A stretch of DNA of 64,000 nt from Paracoccus fistulariae (GTDB lineage: Bacteria; Pseudomonadota; Alphaproteobacteria; Rhodobacterales; Rhodobacteraceae). The translations under genes were made by a program, and so were the position numbers. The stretch covers positions 620,001-684,000 of the forward strand of contig NZ_CP067136.1 of the NCBI RefSeq assembly GCF_028553785.1. Direction: 5' to 3'. Position 1 is the first letter of the stretch; every line of letters begins with the position of its first letter. Shown in pieces: positions 33,408 through 46,641 of the stretch. A model generated the notes under the pieces. That model ran no database searches and was not told the origin of the DNA. It saw only the letters and a list, made by a program, of their open reading frames with translations.

Positions 33408-34551
33408 TCCAGCCGCCGCCCAGCACCCGCGTGCTGTCGGTTTCATAAAAGACGCAGGCCTGACCGGGGCTGACGCCCTCTTCCGGGTCCAGCAATTCGA
33501 CCTCGGCCCGGTTGGCAGCCGTCGGCCGCAGGATCGCCGGACGCGGCGGTCGGGTCGAGCGGATGCGCACCATGCAGGGGATCTCTCCCTCGAAGGGGGT
33601 GTCGCCCAGCCAGTTCACCTCGGTCACAGCAACGATGCGCGTCGCCAGCGCGGCTTTGGGACCGACCACCACGCGGCGGGTTTCGGGATCCAGCCGGATG
33701 ACATAAAGCGGATCACCCAGACCACCGATGCCAAGCCCGCGGCGCTGGCCGATGGTGTAGTGGATCACGCCGCGATGCTGGCCCAGCACATTGCCTTGCT
33801 GATCCACGATCTCGCCCGGATCGGCCGCCCCCGGGCGCAGCTTTTCGATGACCGAGGCGTAATCGCCATTGGGCACGAAGCAGATATCCTGACTGTCAGG
33901 CTTGTCCGCGACCGACAGCCCGTATTCCGCCGCCAAAGCGCGGGTTTCGGCCTTGCTTTCCAGATGGCCCAGCGGGAAGCGCAGGAAGTTCAGCTGCTCT
34001 TGCGTGGTCGAGAACAGGAAATAGCTTTGATCGCGATTGGCGTCGGCGGCCATATGCAGCTCGGCCTGCGCGGCGCCGTCCTTGCGCTGGATGTAATGCC
34101 CCGTCGCCATGCAATCGGCATCCAGATCGCGCGCGGTTTCCAGCAGGTCGCGGAATTTCACCCGCTCATTGCAGCGGATGCAGGGCACCGGGGTCGCGCC
34201 CGCCAGATAGGCATCGGCGAATTCGTCGATCACCGCCTCGCGGAACTTGTTTTCGTAATCCAGCACGTAATGGGGAAAGCCCATGCGCTCGGCCACGCGG
34301 CGGGCATCGTGGATATCCTGACCGGCGCAGCAGGCGCCTTTTTTCGCCAGCGCCGCCCCGTGATCGTAAAGCTGCAGCGTCACGCCGATCACGTCATAGC
34401 CTTCGCTTTTCAGCTTGGCCGCCACGACCGAACTGTCGACCCCGCCTGACATCGCCACCACGACACGCGTCTGCGACGGTGCCTTGGCGAAGCCCAGGGA
34501 ATTCAATTCGGTGCCGCGTGCATCTGCACGGGCAGGGGGGTGATAGGTCAT
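33379..34551 (-). CDS. mnmA: tRNA-specific 2-thiouridylase MnmA
   Basis: The 390-residue enzyme has the PP-loop [15 protein letters not shown] near residue 32, the nucleophile-containing [16 protein letters not shown] and the second catalytic cysteine in [12 protein letters not shown]. The C-terminal [18 protein letters not shown] is characteristic. MnmA makes 2-thiouridine at position 34 of Lys, Glu and Gln tRNAs, using sulfur relayed from a desulfurase. It is convergent with sufE, another sulfur-transfer protein. The N-terminus is about 20 residues longer than in E. coli. Confidence 0.96.
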   Translation of the reverse strand: MTYHPPARADARGTELNSLGFAKAPSQTRVVVAMSGGVDSSVVAAKLKSEGYDVIGVTLQLYDHGAALAKKGACCAGQDIHDARRVAERMGFPHYVLDYENKFREAVIDEFADAYLAGATPVPCIRCNERVKFRDLLETARDLDADCMATGHYIQRKDGAAQAELHMAADANRDQSYFLFSTTQEQLNFLRFPLGHLESKAETRALAAEYGLSVADKPDSQDICFVPNGDYASVIEKLRPGAADPGEIVDQQGNVLGQHRGVIHYTIGQRRGLGIGGLGDPLYVIRLDPETRRVVVGPKAALATRIVAVTEVNWLGDTPFEGEIPCMVRIRSTRPPRPAILRPTAANRAEVELLDPEEGVSPGQACVFYETDSTRVLGGGWISLRRRPAA

Positions 34552-34641
34552 GACGGGATCTCAACGAAAGGCGGATGCGTCGAAATATAGGCAAATGCTA
34601 TCTATTCTCAACCCGCAAGGGCGGCAAAATCCGTGTTCGCC

Positions 34642-34654
34642 TAACCGCGGGTTA
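34642..34654. promoter_or_regulatory. Palindrome upstream of sciP containing a TTAA half-site
   Basis: Arms TAACC (34642-34646) and GGTTA (34650-34654) flank GCG, and GGTTAAAT continues rightward. It lies 46 bp upstream of sciP. TTAA-type half-sites are bound by CtrA, so autoregulation of the sciP-ctrA region is plausible. Confidence 0.35.
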
Positions 34655-34699
34655 AATCTCGGACGCTATCTGTTGATGCAGAATATCAAGGGCAGCGTC

Positions 34700-34987
34700 A
34701 TGTATGTGAAAAAAACCTCTTCCCCGCGAACGGTGACCCTGGCCGATGGCAGCATCCTGACCATTGCCGACTTGCCTCCTTCGACCACCCGATGGGTCGC
34801 GCGGCGGAAGGAAATCGTTATCAATGCAGTTACTTATGGGCTTATCTCGCGGGATGAGGCGCTGCGCAGATACGATCTGACGGATGAAGAATTCGATGCC
34901 TGGCTGACGGCGGTGCGGCAGCATGGGCCCCGGGCATTGAAAGTCACCAGCCTGCAGCGCTTCAGGCAACCTCAGATTGAAAACTGA
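34700..34987 (+). CDS. sciP: SciP, CtrA inhibitor (DUF1153)
   Basis: The 95-residue protein matches the DUF1153/SciP family: VTLADGSILTIADLPPSTT, RWVARRKEIVINAVTYGLIS and RRYDLTDEEFDAWLTAV form the trp-repressor-like helix-turn-helix. SciP binds CtrA and restrains CtrA-dependent transcription. ATG 34700 gives the family-typical N-terminus MYVKKTSSPR; an ATG at 34676 would add eight residues. It is encoded 86 bp upstream of ctrA on the same strand, a physical pairing of regulator and inhibitor. Confidence 0.92.
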   Translation: MYVKKTSSPRTVTLADGSILTIADLPPSTTRWVARRKEIVINAVTYGLISRDEALRRYDLTDEEFDAWLTAVRQHGPRALKVTSLQRFRQPQIEN

Positions 34988-35014
34988 AAACAATTCATTA
35001 TAAGTAAGAACATA

Positions 35015-35057
35015 TTAACCTTCTCCGGGCAGGTTAACGCTTAGGACGAGGTGAATC
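35015..35057 (+). promoter_or_regulatory. ctrA upstream region with TTAA half-sites and a GANTC site
   Basis: TTAACC (35015-35020) and TTAAC (35034-35038) resemble CtrA half-sites, though spaced 15 bp rather than the canonical 7 bp. A GAATC methylation-type site lies at 35053-35057, 17 bp before the ctrA start. In Caulobacter a GANTC site in the ctrA promoter links transcription to DNA methylation state. A similar role here is inference. Confidence 0.45.
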
Positions 35058-35073
35058 GGGGACAGAACCAAAT

Positions 35074-35781
35074 ATGCGAATTCTTCTGGTAGAGGATGAC
35101 CCAGGCACGGCGCGCGCGATCGAGCTGATGCTGTCGGCGGCAAGTTTCAACGTCTTTCGCACCGATATGGGTGAAGAGGGCATCGATCTGGCCAAGCTGT
35201 ATGACTATGATCTGATCCTGCTGGATCTGGATCTGCCTGACATGCACGGGATGGAGGTGCTGCGCCACCTGCGCATGGCCCGGGTGAATACGCCGATCCT
35301 GATCCTGACGGGATCGGACGATACGGAAAGCAAGCTGAAAGGCTTTGGCTTCGGGGCTGACGACTATATGACCAAGCCCTTCAACCGGGAAGAGCTGCAG
35401 GCCCGCATTCAGGCGATCATCCGCCGCTCGAAAGGGCATAGCCATGCGATTATCCAGACCGGTGATATCGTGGTCAATCTGGATGCACGCACGGTCGAAG
35501 TCCGGGGCGCGCCGGTCAACCTGACCGGCAAGGAATATCAGATCCTGGAATTGCTGAGTTTGCGAAAAGGCACCACGCTGACAAAAGAAATGTTCTTGAA
35601 TCACCTCTATGGTGGTATGGATGAACCTGAGCTGAAGATTATCGATGTTTTCATCTGTAAACTTCGGAAAAAGCTGTCGGAAGCCCTGGGCGGCGACAGC
35701 TATATCGAAACGGTCTGGGGACGCGGCTATGTTCTGCGTGAGCCCAGCCAGAATGAGGGCAGGTTGGCTATAGGGGCCTAA
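35074..35781 (+). CDS. ctrA: Cell-cycle response regulator CtrA
   Basis: The 235-residue OmpR-type response regulator begins [19 protein letters not shown], with the phospho-acceptor Asp51 ([13 protein letters not shown]), Lys in MTKPFN, and a winged-helix domain ending [14 protein letters not shown]. The sequence is almost textbook CtrA, including [20 protein letters not shown]. CtrA controls cell cycle, motility and gene-transfer-agent functions in alphaproteobacteria; in Rhodobacteraceae it is generally non-essential. The C-terminal tail ([11 protein letters not shown]) is short. It lies downstream of its inhibitor gene sciP. Confidence 0.97.
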   Translation: MRILLVEDDPGTARAIELMLSAASFNVFRTDMGEEGIDLAKLYDYDLILLDLDLPDMHGMEVLRHLRMARVNTPILILTGSDDTESKLKGFGFGADDYMTKPFNREELQARIQAIIRRSKGHSHAIIQTGDIVVNLDARTVEVRGAPVNLTGKEYQILELLSLRKGTTLTKEMFLNHLYGGMDEPELKIIDVFICKLRKKLSEALGGDSYIETVWGRGYVLREPSQNEGRLAIGA

Positions 35782-35800
35782 CCGACCTGCCTTTGCCAGG

Positions 35801-35831
35801 CGAGCCGGGGGTTTTCACCCTCGGTTCGTTT
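35801..35831 (+). terminator. Possible terminator after ctrA
   Basis: CGAGCCGGGGG (35801-35811) can pair with CCCTCGGTTCG (35818-35828), using G-U pairs, around a TTTTCA loop, followed by only three Ts. It is a weak intrinsic terminator. Confidence 0.4.
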
Positions 35832-35936
35832 GCATTTCAATGGGACCGTTACGGGCGATTTTCTGGCGCTGCCCTCTGTCAAAATCAGGACCGGACGTCG
35901 TATAGATTGCCCGAAGGACAGGCAGGGAAGACGTGA

Positions 35937-40240
<4,304 letters not shown>

Positions 40241-40327
40241 CGGAACGGGGCAGCATAAATGTTCTCAAAAAGTTCTTTACTTATGGTTAGGAAAGTGAGA
40301 ACAAAGTAGCAACAGACAGGAGTTGCC

Positions 40328-40426
40328 ATGATGTCCCGTGAATTTATCGCTGATCTGCTGGGTGTTACCGCTTTGGCCCTTACCACGGGGATCGTGCTGT
40401 GGCTGCCCGCCATTCTGCAAGCCTGA
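40328..40426 (+). CDS. Small single-span membrane protein, unrecognised
   Basis: The 32-codon ORF reads MMSREFIADLLGV followed by a hydrophobic run (TALALTTGIVLWLPAIL) and ends QA. A good ribosome site, AGGAG at 40319-40323, lies a few bases upstream of tandem ATG codons (40328, 40331). One transmembrane helix is predicted, with a short charged N-terminus. It is followed by an intrinsic terminator at 40513, supporting an independent transcript. I do not recognise the family. Confidence 0.55.
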   Translation: MMSREFIADLLGVTALALTTGIVLWLPAILQA

Positions 40427-40512
40427 TTGCCTTCGATTGTCTCTCTGCCCCGCGTTGCTTTCTGACGGCGCCACGCCTGTGCGCCGATCTTGTCCCCTGC
40501 ACGCGCAACTTG

Positions 40513-40539
40513 ACCGGCCCCTTTGCGGGCCGGTTTTTT
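40513..40539 (+). terminator. Intrinsic terminator after the small membrane ORF
   Basis: ACCGGCCC (40513-40520) pairs perfectly with GGGCCGGT (40527-40534) around CTTTGC, followed by TTTTT. It also overlaps the 3' end of the convergent gene at 40539. Confidence 0.85.
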
Positions 40540-40982
40540 CATGCGCTGCCGTTGGCCTGATCCAGCGCCTCCAGCGTGGCATCCCATGCCAGCAGGATCG
40601 AGGCATGCCGGTTCGGATAGTCGCGCGCGGGCATCAGGCTTTCCAGTTCGGCAAAGGGGGCGGCAGGGGGATCGCCCGCCTGCTTCAACATTGCGTGCAG
40701 CCTGTCGCGGGTTTCCGCGATCTCGTTCCGGCTGCGCCCGATCACCGCACTGCCCAGGACCGAGGCCGAGGCCTGCCCAAGCGCGCAGGCCCGGATTTCT
40801 TGCGCGAAATCGGTGATGCGCCCGTCCCTCTGCGTCAGGAACACCGTCACCGAGGAACCGCATTGGGGCGAGCGGCGCATCGCCGTTCCGTCAAACACCT
40901 CTAACCGGCCCTGATGGGGGATGGTGGTCGTCAGCGCCAGAATTCGGCGCGAATAAAGCTGCATCATATCGCTGTCTGACAT
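40539..40982 (-). CDS. SufU/NifU-N-like Fe-S scaffold family protein lacking one ligand cysteine
   Basis: The 147-residue protein starts MSDSDMMQLYSRRILALTTT; an upstream in-frame Met would add six residues. It has the first two conserved cysteines of the IscU/SufU fold, in RRSPQCGSSV and RACALGQAS. The third ligand position, expected in a sequence like RxxCAxLPW near the C-terminus, reads RHASILLAW, with Ser or Ala and no Cys. It is shorter than zinc-type SufU. It may be a scaffold variant or a sulfur-transfer accessory protein. It is divergent from hisI. Confidence 0.82.
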   Translation of the reverse strand: MSDSDMMQLYSRRILALTTTIPHQGRLEVFDGTAMRRSPQCGSSVTVFLTQRDGRITDFAQEIRACALGQASASVLGSAVIGRSRNEIAETRDRLHAMLKQAGDPPAAPFAELESLMPARDYPNRHASILLAWDATLEALDQANGSA

Positions 40983-41043
40983 CGGCCTTTTCCCCGTCAC
41001 CGCTTCCCCCTAGATAGGAAGCCGGAACCAGAAAGGAAACCCG

Positions 41044-41400
41044 ATGTTTGATCCGGCCAGACTGACCTATGACGCCAGGGGGCTGATCCCGGCCATCGCG
41101 CAGGATGCCGAGACGGCTGAGGTGCTGATGATGGCCTGGATGAATGCCGAGGCGGTGGCCCGCACGCTGGCGACCGGGCGCGTCACCTATTGGTCGCGGT
41201 CGCGGCAATCCTTCTGGATCAAGGGCGAGAGTTCGGGTCACATCCAGGAACTGGTCGAGATGCGCGTGGATTGCGATGGGGACGCGCTTCTGGTGCTGCT
41301 GCGGCAGACGGGTCCGGCCTGCCACACCAACCGGCGCAGTTGCTTCTATACCGCGATCCGCGAGGGCGAAGAGGTCGAGATCATGGATCCGATGGCCTGA
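41044..41400 (+). CDS. hisI: Phosphoribosyl-AMP cyclohydrolase HisI
   Basis: The 118-residue enzyme opens the adenine ring in step 3 of histidine biosynthesis. Landmarks are MMAWMNAEAVARTLATGRVT, YWSRSRQSFWIKGESSGH, the metal-binding DCDGDALLVL-like segment (VDCDGDALL), and the C-terminal zinc cysteines in CHTNRRSCFY. It is the single-domain form without HisE, as is usual in alphaproteobacteria. Its 3' end overlaps the convergent gluQ gene by 20 bp. Confidence 0.96.
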   Translation: MFDPARLTYDARGLIPAIAQDAETAEVLMMAWMNAEAVARTLATGRVTYWSRSRQSFWIKGESSGHIQELVEMRVDCDGDALLVLLRQTGPACHTNRRSCFYTAIREGEEVEIMDPMA

Positions 41401-42247
41401 AACCCAGCATCTGCCGGATGTCGGCGGGTGTGGCGCCGTCCTGACGGTAATGGCGGAGGGCGCGGGCATCGTCGCGTTTGGCCAGACGCTTGCCAGCATC
41501 GTCGCGGATCAGGCGGTGGTGGTGATAGAGCGGCGTCGGCAGCTGCAGCAGTTTCTGAAGAATGACGTGTATCCACGTTGAATCAAATAAATCTTTTCCG
41601 CGCGTCACGAGTGAAATCCCTTGTGCGGAATCATCCACCACCACAGCCAGATGATAGGATGTTCCCATGCCCCGCCGCGACAGAATGACATCGCCGATGC
41701 CGTCCAGAAATTCGTCCCTGCTGATCCTGTGCGGCTGACCGGGCAGGATGATCTCATCCCGGAATTCCAGTTGCGCCACGCCAATCGCATCAAAAGCGCG
41801 GCGCGCGTCCAGGCGGATCACGTCATCGGCGCCCAGATCGGTCATGGAACGATGGCGGCAGGTGCCGGGGTAGATCAGCCCGTCGGGGCCTGCGGGCAAC
41901 GCGCCCTCTTGCGGCGCAGAGAGGGCCGTGCGGATATCGCCGCGACGGCAGCGGCAGGGATAGCAAAGCGGTTCCAGACGCCGCAGCGCGTCCTGATAGG
42001 CGGGCATCCGGTCCGATTGGCGCAGCGCCGGTTGTGTCCAGTCCAGACCCAGCCAGTGCAGATCCTCATGGATCGCGGCCTCGTAATCGGGGCGACAGCG
42101 CTCGCGATCGATATCCTCGATCCGCAGCAGAAACGCGCCCGGATCGGCCTGTTCGGCGGCCACAAGCGCCGCATAGGCATGGCCCAGATGCAGCAGCCCC
42201 GTGGGCGATGGCGCGAAGCGCGTGCGCCTTATTGCGCGGCCAGCCAT
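41381..42247 (-). CDS. gluQ: Glutamyl-Q tRNA(Asp) synthetase
   Basis: The 288-residue protein is a truncated GluRS paralog lacking the anticodon-binding domain. It has the HIGH-type motif [20 protein letters not shown] near the N-terminus, zinc cysteines [10 protein letters not shown] and GTCRH, and a KMSKS-like [11 protein letters not shown]. GluQ-RS attaches glutamate to queuosine at position 34 of tRNA-Asp. The gene overlaps trmFO by 19 bp, pairing two tRNA-modification genes. The length matches the family. Confidence 0.94.
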   Translation of the reverse strand: MAGRAIRRTRFAPSPTGLLHLGHAYAALVAAEQADPGAFLLRIEDIDRERCRPDYEAAIHEDLHWLGLDWTQPALRQSDRMPAYQDALRRLEPLCYPCRCRRGDIRTALSAPQEGALPAGPDGLIYPGTCRHRSMTDLGADDVIRLDARRAFDAIGVAQLEFRDEIILPGQPHRISRDEFLDGIGDVILSRRGMGTSYHLAVVVDDSAQGISLVTRGKDLFDSTWIHVILQKLLQLPTPLYHHHRLIRDDAGKRLAKRDDARALRHYRQDGATPADIRQMLGFRPSDP

Positions 42248-43566
42248 GCCGAAAAATCGTCCTTGGCGCGCTGCGTATAGGCCGGATAACGATCCTTGCG
42301 CCCGCGCCTGCCACCGCGCATCTGATCCAGCGGCGGGAACAGGCCGAAATTCACGTTCATCGGCTGGAAGGTCTTGGCCTCGGCCCCGCCGGTGATGTGG
42401 TTGACCAGCGCGCCCATGGCCGTGGTGAAGGGCGGCGGGGCCAGATCCTGCCCCTTGGCCTGCGCCGCGGCCATGCGTCCCGCCAGCAGTCCCATGGCCG
42501 CGCTTTCGACATAGCCTTCGACCCCGGTGACCTGCCCGGCAAAGCGCAGATTGGGCCGGGGCCGCAGGCGCATGCGATCATCCAGAAGCGTTGGCGAGTT
42601 CAGGAAGGAATTGCGATGGATCCCGCCCAGACGCGCGAAGCCCGCATGTTCAAGCCCGGGGATCATGCGGAACACCTCGGTCTGGGCGCCATATTTCATC
42701 TTGGTCTGAAAGCCGACGATATTATACAGCGTGCCCAAGGCGTTATCGCGGCGAAGCTGAACCACCGCATAGGCTTTTTCTTCGGGGCGATGCGCATTGG
42801 TCAGGCCGACCGGCTTCATCGGGCCGTGGCGCAAGGTTTCCCGGCCACGCTCGGCCATGACCTCGATGGGCAGGCAGCCGTCGAAATAGCCGGCCGTCTC
42901 GCCCTCGTGGAACTCGGTCTTGTCGGCGGCCAGAAGCGCGTCGATGAAGGCCTCGTACTGATCACGGGTCATCGGGCAGTTGATATAGGCGCGACGCTCT
43001 GCCTCGGTCTCGCCCTTGTCATAGCGGCTTTGTTCCCAGGCGACGTCCATATTGATGGTGTCGGCATGGACGATCGGGGCGATGGCGTCGAAAAAGGCCA
43101 GCGCATCCGTGCCGGTCACGCGGCGGATCGCGGTGGCCAGCTTGTCCGAGGTCAGCGGCCCGGTTGCCACGATCCAGTTTCCCTCTTCGGGCAGATCGTC
43201 GATCTCGGCCGACCGGATCTCGATCAGGGGATCGGCCCGCAGCGCGTCGGTCACCGCTTCGGCAAAAGCGTCCCGGTCAACGGCCAGCGCGCCGCCCGCG
43301 GGCAGGCGGTGGCGGTCGGCCATGGCCATGATCAGCCCGCCGGCCGCGCGCATTTCCCAATGCAACTGGCCGACGGCATTCATCACATCGTCATCCGAGC
43401 GGAAAGAGTTCGAGCAGACCATTTCCGCGCAATTGCCGGTCTTGTGGGCGAAGGTTTCGACCTGCGGGCGCATTTCGTGAAGCACGACGGGCACACCCGC
43501 GCGGGCGATCTGCCAGGCGGCCTCTGATCCGGCAAGGCCGGCACCGATAATATTCACGGGCTGCAT
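42229..43566 (-). CDS. trmFO: Folate/FAD-dependent tRNA (uracil-5-)-methyltransferase TrmFO
   Basis: The 445-residue flavoprotein begins [20 protein letters not shown], a dinucleotide-binding motif, with CSNSFRSDD and [20 protein letters not shown] as family hallmarks. The ribosome site AGGAG lies six bases before ATG 43566, which decides this start over two upstream candidates. TrmFO makes m5U54 in tRNA with methylenetetrahydrofolate; alphaproteobacteria often have it instead of TrmA. C-terminal landmarks include [13 protein letters not shown]. Confidence 0.95.
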   Translation of the reverse strand: MQPVNIIGAGLAGSEAAWQIARAGVPVVLHEMRPQVETFAHKTGNCAEMVCSNSFRSDDDVMNAVGQLHWEMRAAGGLIMAMADRHRLPAGGALAVDRDAFAEAVTDALRADPLIEIRSAEIDDLPEEGNWIVATGPLTSDKLATAIRRVTGTDALAFFDAIAPIVHADTINMDVAWEQSRYDKGETEAERRAYINCPMTRDQYEAFIDALLAADKTEFHEGETAGYFDGCLPIEVMAERGRETLRHGPMKPVGLTNAHRPEEKAYAVVQLRRDNALGTLYNIVGFQTKMKYGAQTEVFRMIPGLEHAGFARLGGIHRNSFLNSPTLLDDRMRLRPRPNLRFAGQVTGVEGYVESAAMGLLAGRMAAAQAKGQDLAPPPFTTAMGALVNHITGGAEAKTFQPMNVNFGLFPPLDQMRGGRRGRKDRYPAYTQRAKDDFSAWLAAQ

Positions 43567-43666
43567 CGTCATCTCCTGCAATCGCGGTTCGGGCTAGCAA
43601 AGCCCCCGGAAAAAGGAAAGGGCGGCGCCGATGGCACCGCCCGGAAACAGGTCAGCGACCGGAAGA

Positions 43667-44314
43667 TCACTCTTCGGCGGCTGCTTCTTCTGCATCACCG
43701 GCTTCGGCCTCGGCCTCGCCTGCGTCATCATCGCTGGAACGCAGGGCCGAGGGGGCGGCCAGGTTGGCGATCACGAAGTTGCGGTCGATGGTCGGCTTGG
43801 CGCCGGCCGGCAGTTTGACGTCCTGAATGTGAATGCTGTCGCCAACTTCCAGGCCTTCCAGATCGACGGTGATCTGGCTGGGGATGTCGCCTGCGGTCAC
43901 GATCAGTTCGACTTCGTTGCGAACCGTCACCAGCGTGCCGCCCTTTTTCAGGCCGGGGCACTTGTCTTCATTGATGAATTCGACCGGGATGAACAGGTTC
44001 ACCTTCGAGGTGCGGCGCAGGCGCATGAAGTCGATATGGACCGGCAGGTCCTTGACGACATCTTTCTGAACCGCGCGGCAGATCACGCGAACGTCTTCCT
44101 GACCGTCCACCTTCAGGTTCCACAGCGTGGACATGAAGCGGCCGGCGCGCAGCGTGGTCAGCAGCTTGTTGAAGTCGAATTGAATAGCGACCGGGTCTTT
44201 GTGGTCGCCATATACGATACCGGGCACCTTGCCTTCACGGCGAGCTTGACGGGCGGCCCCCTTGCCTGTCCCCGTGCGTGCCTCGGCCACCAGATCAGGG
44301 ATCTCTTTGGCCAT
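43667..44314 (-). CDS. rplY: 50S ribosomal protein L25/general stress protein Ctc
   Basis: The 215-residue protein is the long CTC form: an N-terminal L25 domain binding 5S rRNA ([20 protein letters not shown]) and a C-terminal TL5 beta domain ([14 protein letters not shown]), followed by an acidic tail ([17 protein letters not shown]). Start ATG 44314 gives [13 protein letters not shown], the usual N-terminus. In many genomes pth follows rplY; here the region downstream is a 100-bp gap to trmFO, so pth is elsewhere. Confidence 0.95.
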   Translation of the reverse strand: MAKEIPDLVAEARTGTGKGAARQARREGKVPGIVYGDHKDPVAIQFDFNKLLTTLRAGRFMSTLWNLKVDGQEDVRVICRAVQKDVVKDLPVHIDFMRLRRTSKVNLFIPVEFINEDKCPGLKKGGTLVTVRNEVELIVTAGDIPSQITVDLEGLEVGDSIHIQDVKLPAGAKPTIDRNFVIANLAAPSALRSSDDDAGEAEAEAGDAEEAAAEE

Positions 44315-44421
44315 GATGTCATTCCTATCAATTTGGTTGGTGCTGCCACCCTCCAAGGGTGCGTGACAGCAGGCCGGGCCTATAGCGCAGGATCGGCGGC
44401 TTGTGAAGGGTTATTTGCGGG

Positions 44422-45588
44422 TCACGCGCCGTATTCGGTCAGGAAACCCTCGGGCAGCAGCAGATTCTGGCGACCCAGATCCTGCACCCTGCGTTCGCCG
44501 CAAAGCGCCATGGTCGTGTCCAGTTCCTTGTGGATGATCTCCAGCGCCTTGCTGACGCCTTCCTCGCCCATCGCGCCAAGCCCGTGGATGAAGGCGCGGC
44601 CGATCCAGGTCGAATGCGCGCCAAGCGCCAGCGCCTTCAGGACGTCCTGACCGCTGCGGATGCCGCTGTCCATATGGATCTCGACCTGATCGCCGACGGC
44701 ATCGACGATATGGGGCAGCATCCGGATCGAGGACAGCGCGCCATCCAGCTGCCGCCCGCCGTGATTCGAGACGATGATCGCATCCGCCCCGAAATCGGCG
44801 GCGATCTGGGCATCTTCCGGGTCCAGAATCCCCTTCAGGATCAGCTTGCCGCCCCACATTTCGCGGATCTTTGCGATCTTGTCCCAATCCAGACGCTCGT
44901 CGAATTGCTCGGCCGTCCAGCTTGACAGGGACGAGGTGTCGCCCACGCCCTTGGCATGGCCGACGATATTGCCAAAGAAGCGCCGCTTGGTCCCCATCAT
45001 GCCCATGCCCCATCGCCAGCGGGTTGCCAGATCCAGCAGGGTGGGCAGGGTGAATTTCGGTGGCGCGGACAGGCCGTTCTTCAGATCCTTGTGCCTCTGG
45101 CCAAGGATCTGCAGGTCCAGCGTCAGCACCAGCGCGCTGCATTTGGCGGCCTTGGCGCGTTCGATGATCGCGGCCAGAAAATCCTGATCCTTCATCACGT
45201 AAAGCTGAAACATGAAGGGCGCCGAGGTATGTTCGGCGACGTCCTCGATGGAACAGATCGACATGGTGGACAGACAGAAGGGCACGCCGAATTTCTGTGC
45301 CGCGCGGGCCGCCAGAATTTCGCCATCTGCGTGTTGCATCCCGGTCAGCCCGACCGGCGCCAGTGCCACGGGCATGGCCGCGGGCATGCCGATGATATCG
45401 GTCGCGGTGCTGCGGTTCGACATGTCGACCGCAACCTTCTGCCGCAATCTGATCTGGGAAAAATCCGTCGTATTTTCGTGGAAGGTCTGTTCCGTGTAGC
45501 TGCCCGATTCAGCGTAATCATAGAACATCTTCGGGGTGCGCGCCTTATGCAGGCGCTTGAGATCTTCGATGCAGGTCACGACAGGCAT
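44422..45588 (-). CDS. lldD: FMN-dependent alpha-hydroxy acid dehydrogenase (L-lactate dehydrogenase type)
   Basis: The 388-residue TIM-barrel flavoenzyme has MPVALAPVGLTGMQHADGEI and PFCLSTMSICSIEDVAEHT near the FMN site, the catalytic histidine and arginine in VSNHGGRQLDGA, and the phosphate-binding GIRSGQDVLKALALGAHSTWIGR. It oxidises a 2-hydroxy acid, most likely L-lactate, feeding electrons to the respiratory chain. The symbol follows the family; substrate was not tested. It is flanked by rplY and a small lipoprotein gene, without an lldP or lldR partner. Confidence 0.88.
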   Translation of the reverse strand: MPVVTCIEDLKRLHKARTPKMFYDYAESGSYTEQTFHENTTDFSQIRLRQKVAVDMSNRSTATDIIGMPAAMPVALAPVGLTGMQHADGEILAARAAQKFGVPFCLSTMSICSIEDVAEHTSAPFMFQLYVMKDQDFLAAIIERAKAAKCSALVLTLDLQILGQRHKDLKNGLSAPPKFTLPTLLDLATRWRWGMGMMGTKRRFFGNIVGHAKGVGDTSSLSSWTAEQFDERLDWDKIAKIREMWGGKLILKGILDPEDAQIAADFGADAIIVSNHGGRQLDGALSSIRMLPHIVDAVGDQVEIHMDSGIRSGQDVLKALALGAHSTWIGRAFIHGLGAMGEEGVSKALEIIHKELDTTMALCGERRVQDLGRQNLLLPEGFLTEYGA

Positions 45589-45644
45589 AAGGCTTCCCCT
45601 ATAATTGGTAAGTTTTCATTACCGCTTTTGCTGCGACATGGCAA

Positions 45645-45911
45645 TCACTGGTTTTGCTGCATCCTTGCGCGGATCGACGGCTCGATCACGGGTTTCTTCA
45701 ATGCCTCGGCCCGACGGCGCAGGGCATCGGCCCGGGCACCCGCCTGCGCATCGACGGTTTCGGGGGATGCGACGGCCTCGGCGCTGTGATCGGGCAGCGT
45801 GGGTTCGGCCAGGATCTGCGCCGTGGGCAGCAGGTCGGGATAGGCGTCCGCCTGCGGATTGCAGGCGGCCAGCGTCACAAGGCCGAAGATCGGGAACAGG
45901 GTGCGTTTCAT
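45645..45911 (-). CDS. Small putative lipoprotein
   Basis: The 88-residue product begins MKRTLFPIFGLVTLAAC, a lipoprotein signal with the modified Cys at 17. The mature part is short, Ala-rich and probably disordered and helical (AGARADALRRRAEALKKPVI). I do not recognise a family. It lies upstream of lldD on the same strand, 56 bp away, and diverges from the TetR gene. Confidence 0.7.
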   Translation of the reverse strand: MKRTLFPIFGLVTLAACNPQADAYPDLLPTAQILAEPTLPDHSAEAVASPETVDAQAGARADALRRRAEALKKPVIEPSIRARMQQNQ

Positions 45912-45985
45912 GCCCGCAGGTTACGGCGCAGCACGGGCGACAGCAACGGGCTTTCAACTGGCGGGACGGCTGTCTATGAAGGGGC

Positions 45986-46573
45986 ATGGCACGCACCCAA
46001 GGCTCTCGATCAGACGTTACCGGCCCGCTTATCCGCGATGTGGCACGGGGCCTGTTCGCGCGTCAGGGCTATGCCGCCGTCTCGATGCGCCAGATCGCGG
46101 CCGAGGTCGGCGTGCAGGCCGGCGCGCTTTACGCCTATATCCCCGACAAGCAGGCCCTGCTGTTCGATCTGCTGGAAAGCCATATGCAAGAGACGCTGTC
46201 CTCGTGGCAGGATGACCCGACCCGCGATCCGCTGGTCCGGCTGGAGGCTTTCGTGCGCTATCACATCGGTTTCAGCCTTGATCATACCGATGCCGTCTTT
46301 CTGTCCTATATGGAGCTGCGCAACCTGACGCCCGCGAATTTTCAGCGGATCGCGCAGTTGCGCGGGCGTTACGAGGCCGCGTTAGAGGCGATTTTGCGCG
46401 ATGGGCTGAAGGCCAAGGTGATGCAGTTTCAGGATGTGAAGCTGACCGCGCTGGCGCTGATCGCGATGCTGACCGGGGTGACGAACTGGTATCGCGAAGG
46501 CGGGCGTCTTGATCGCGGGCGGATCGGCGATATCTATTGGGGGCTCGCCCGTGGGGCGGTCGGTGCCAATTGA
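45986..46573 (+). CDS. TetR-family transcriptional regulator
   Basis: The 195-residue protein has a TetR N-terminal HTH (ARGLFARQGYAAVSMRQIAA, then GVQAGALYAYIPDKQALL) and a helical ligand domain. The C-terminal region (LTALALIAMLTGVTNWYREGG) is typical of TetR_C regulators of fatty-acid or acyl-CoA genes. It diverges from the lipoprotein-lldD pair with a 74-bp gap, so it may control that pair. The target and ligand are unknown. Confidence 0.9.
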   Translation: MARTQGSRSDVTGPLIRDVARGLFARQGYAAVSMRQIAAEVGVQAGALYAYIPDKQALLFDLLESHMQETLSSWQDDPTRDPLVRLEAFVRYHIGFSLDHTDAVFLSYMELRNLTPANFQRIAQLRGRYEAALEAILRDGLKAKVMQFQDVKLTALALIAMLTGVTNWYREGGRLDRGRIGDIYWGLARGAVGAN

Positions 46574-46641
46574 CCTGCGCGCCGGACGCCGCCACATAAT
46601 GCGGGCTTGCCGCAACCCGATCCCGAACCGATAATCGCCCC

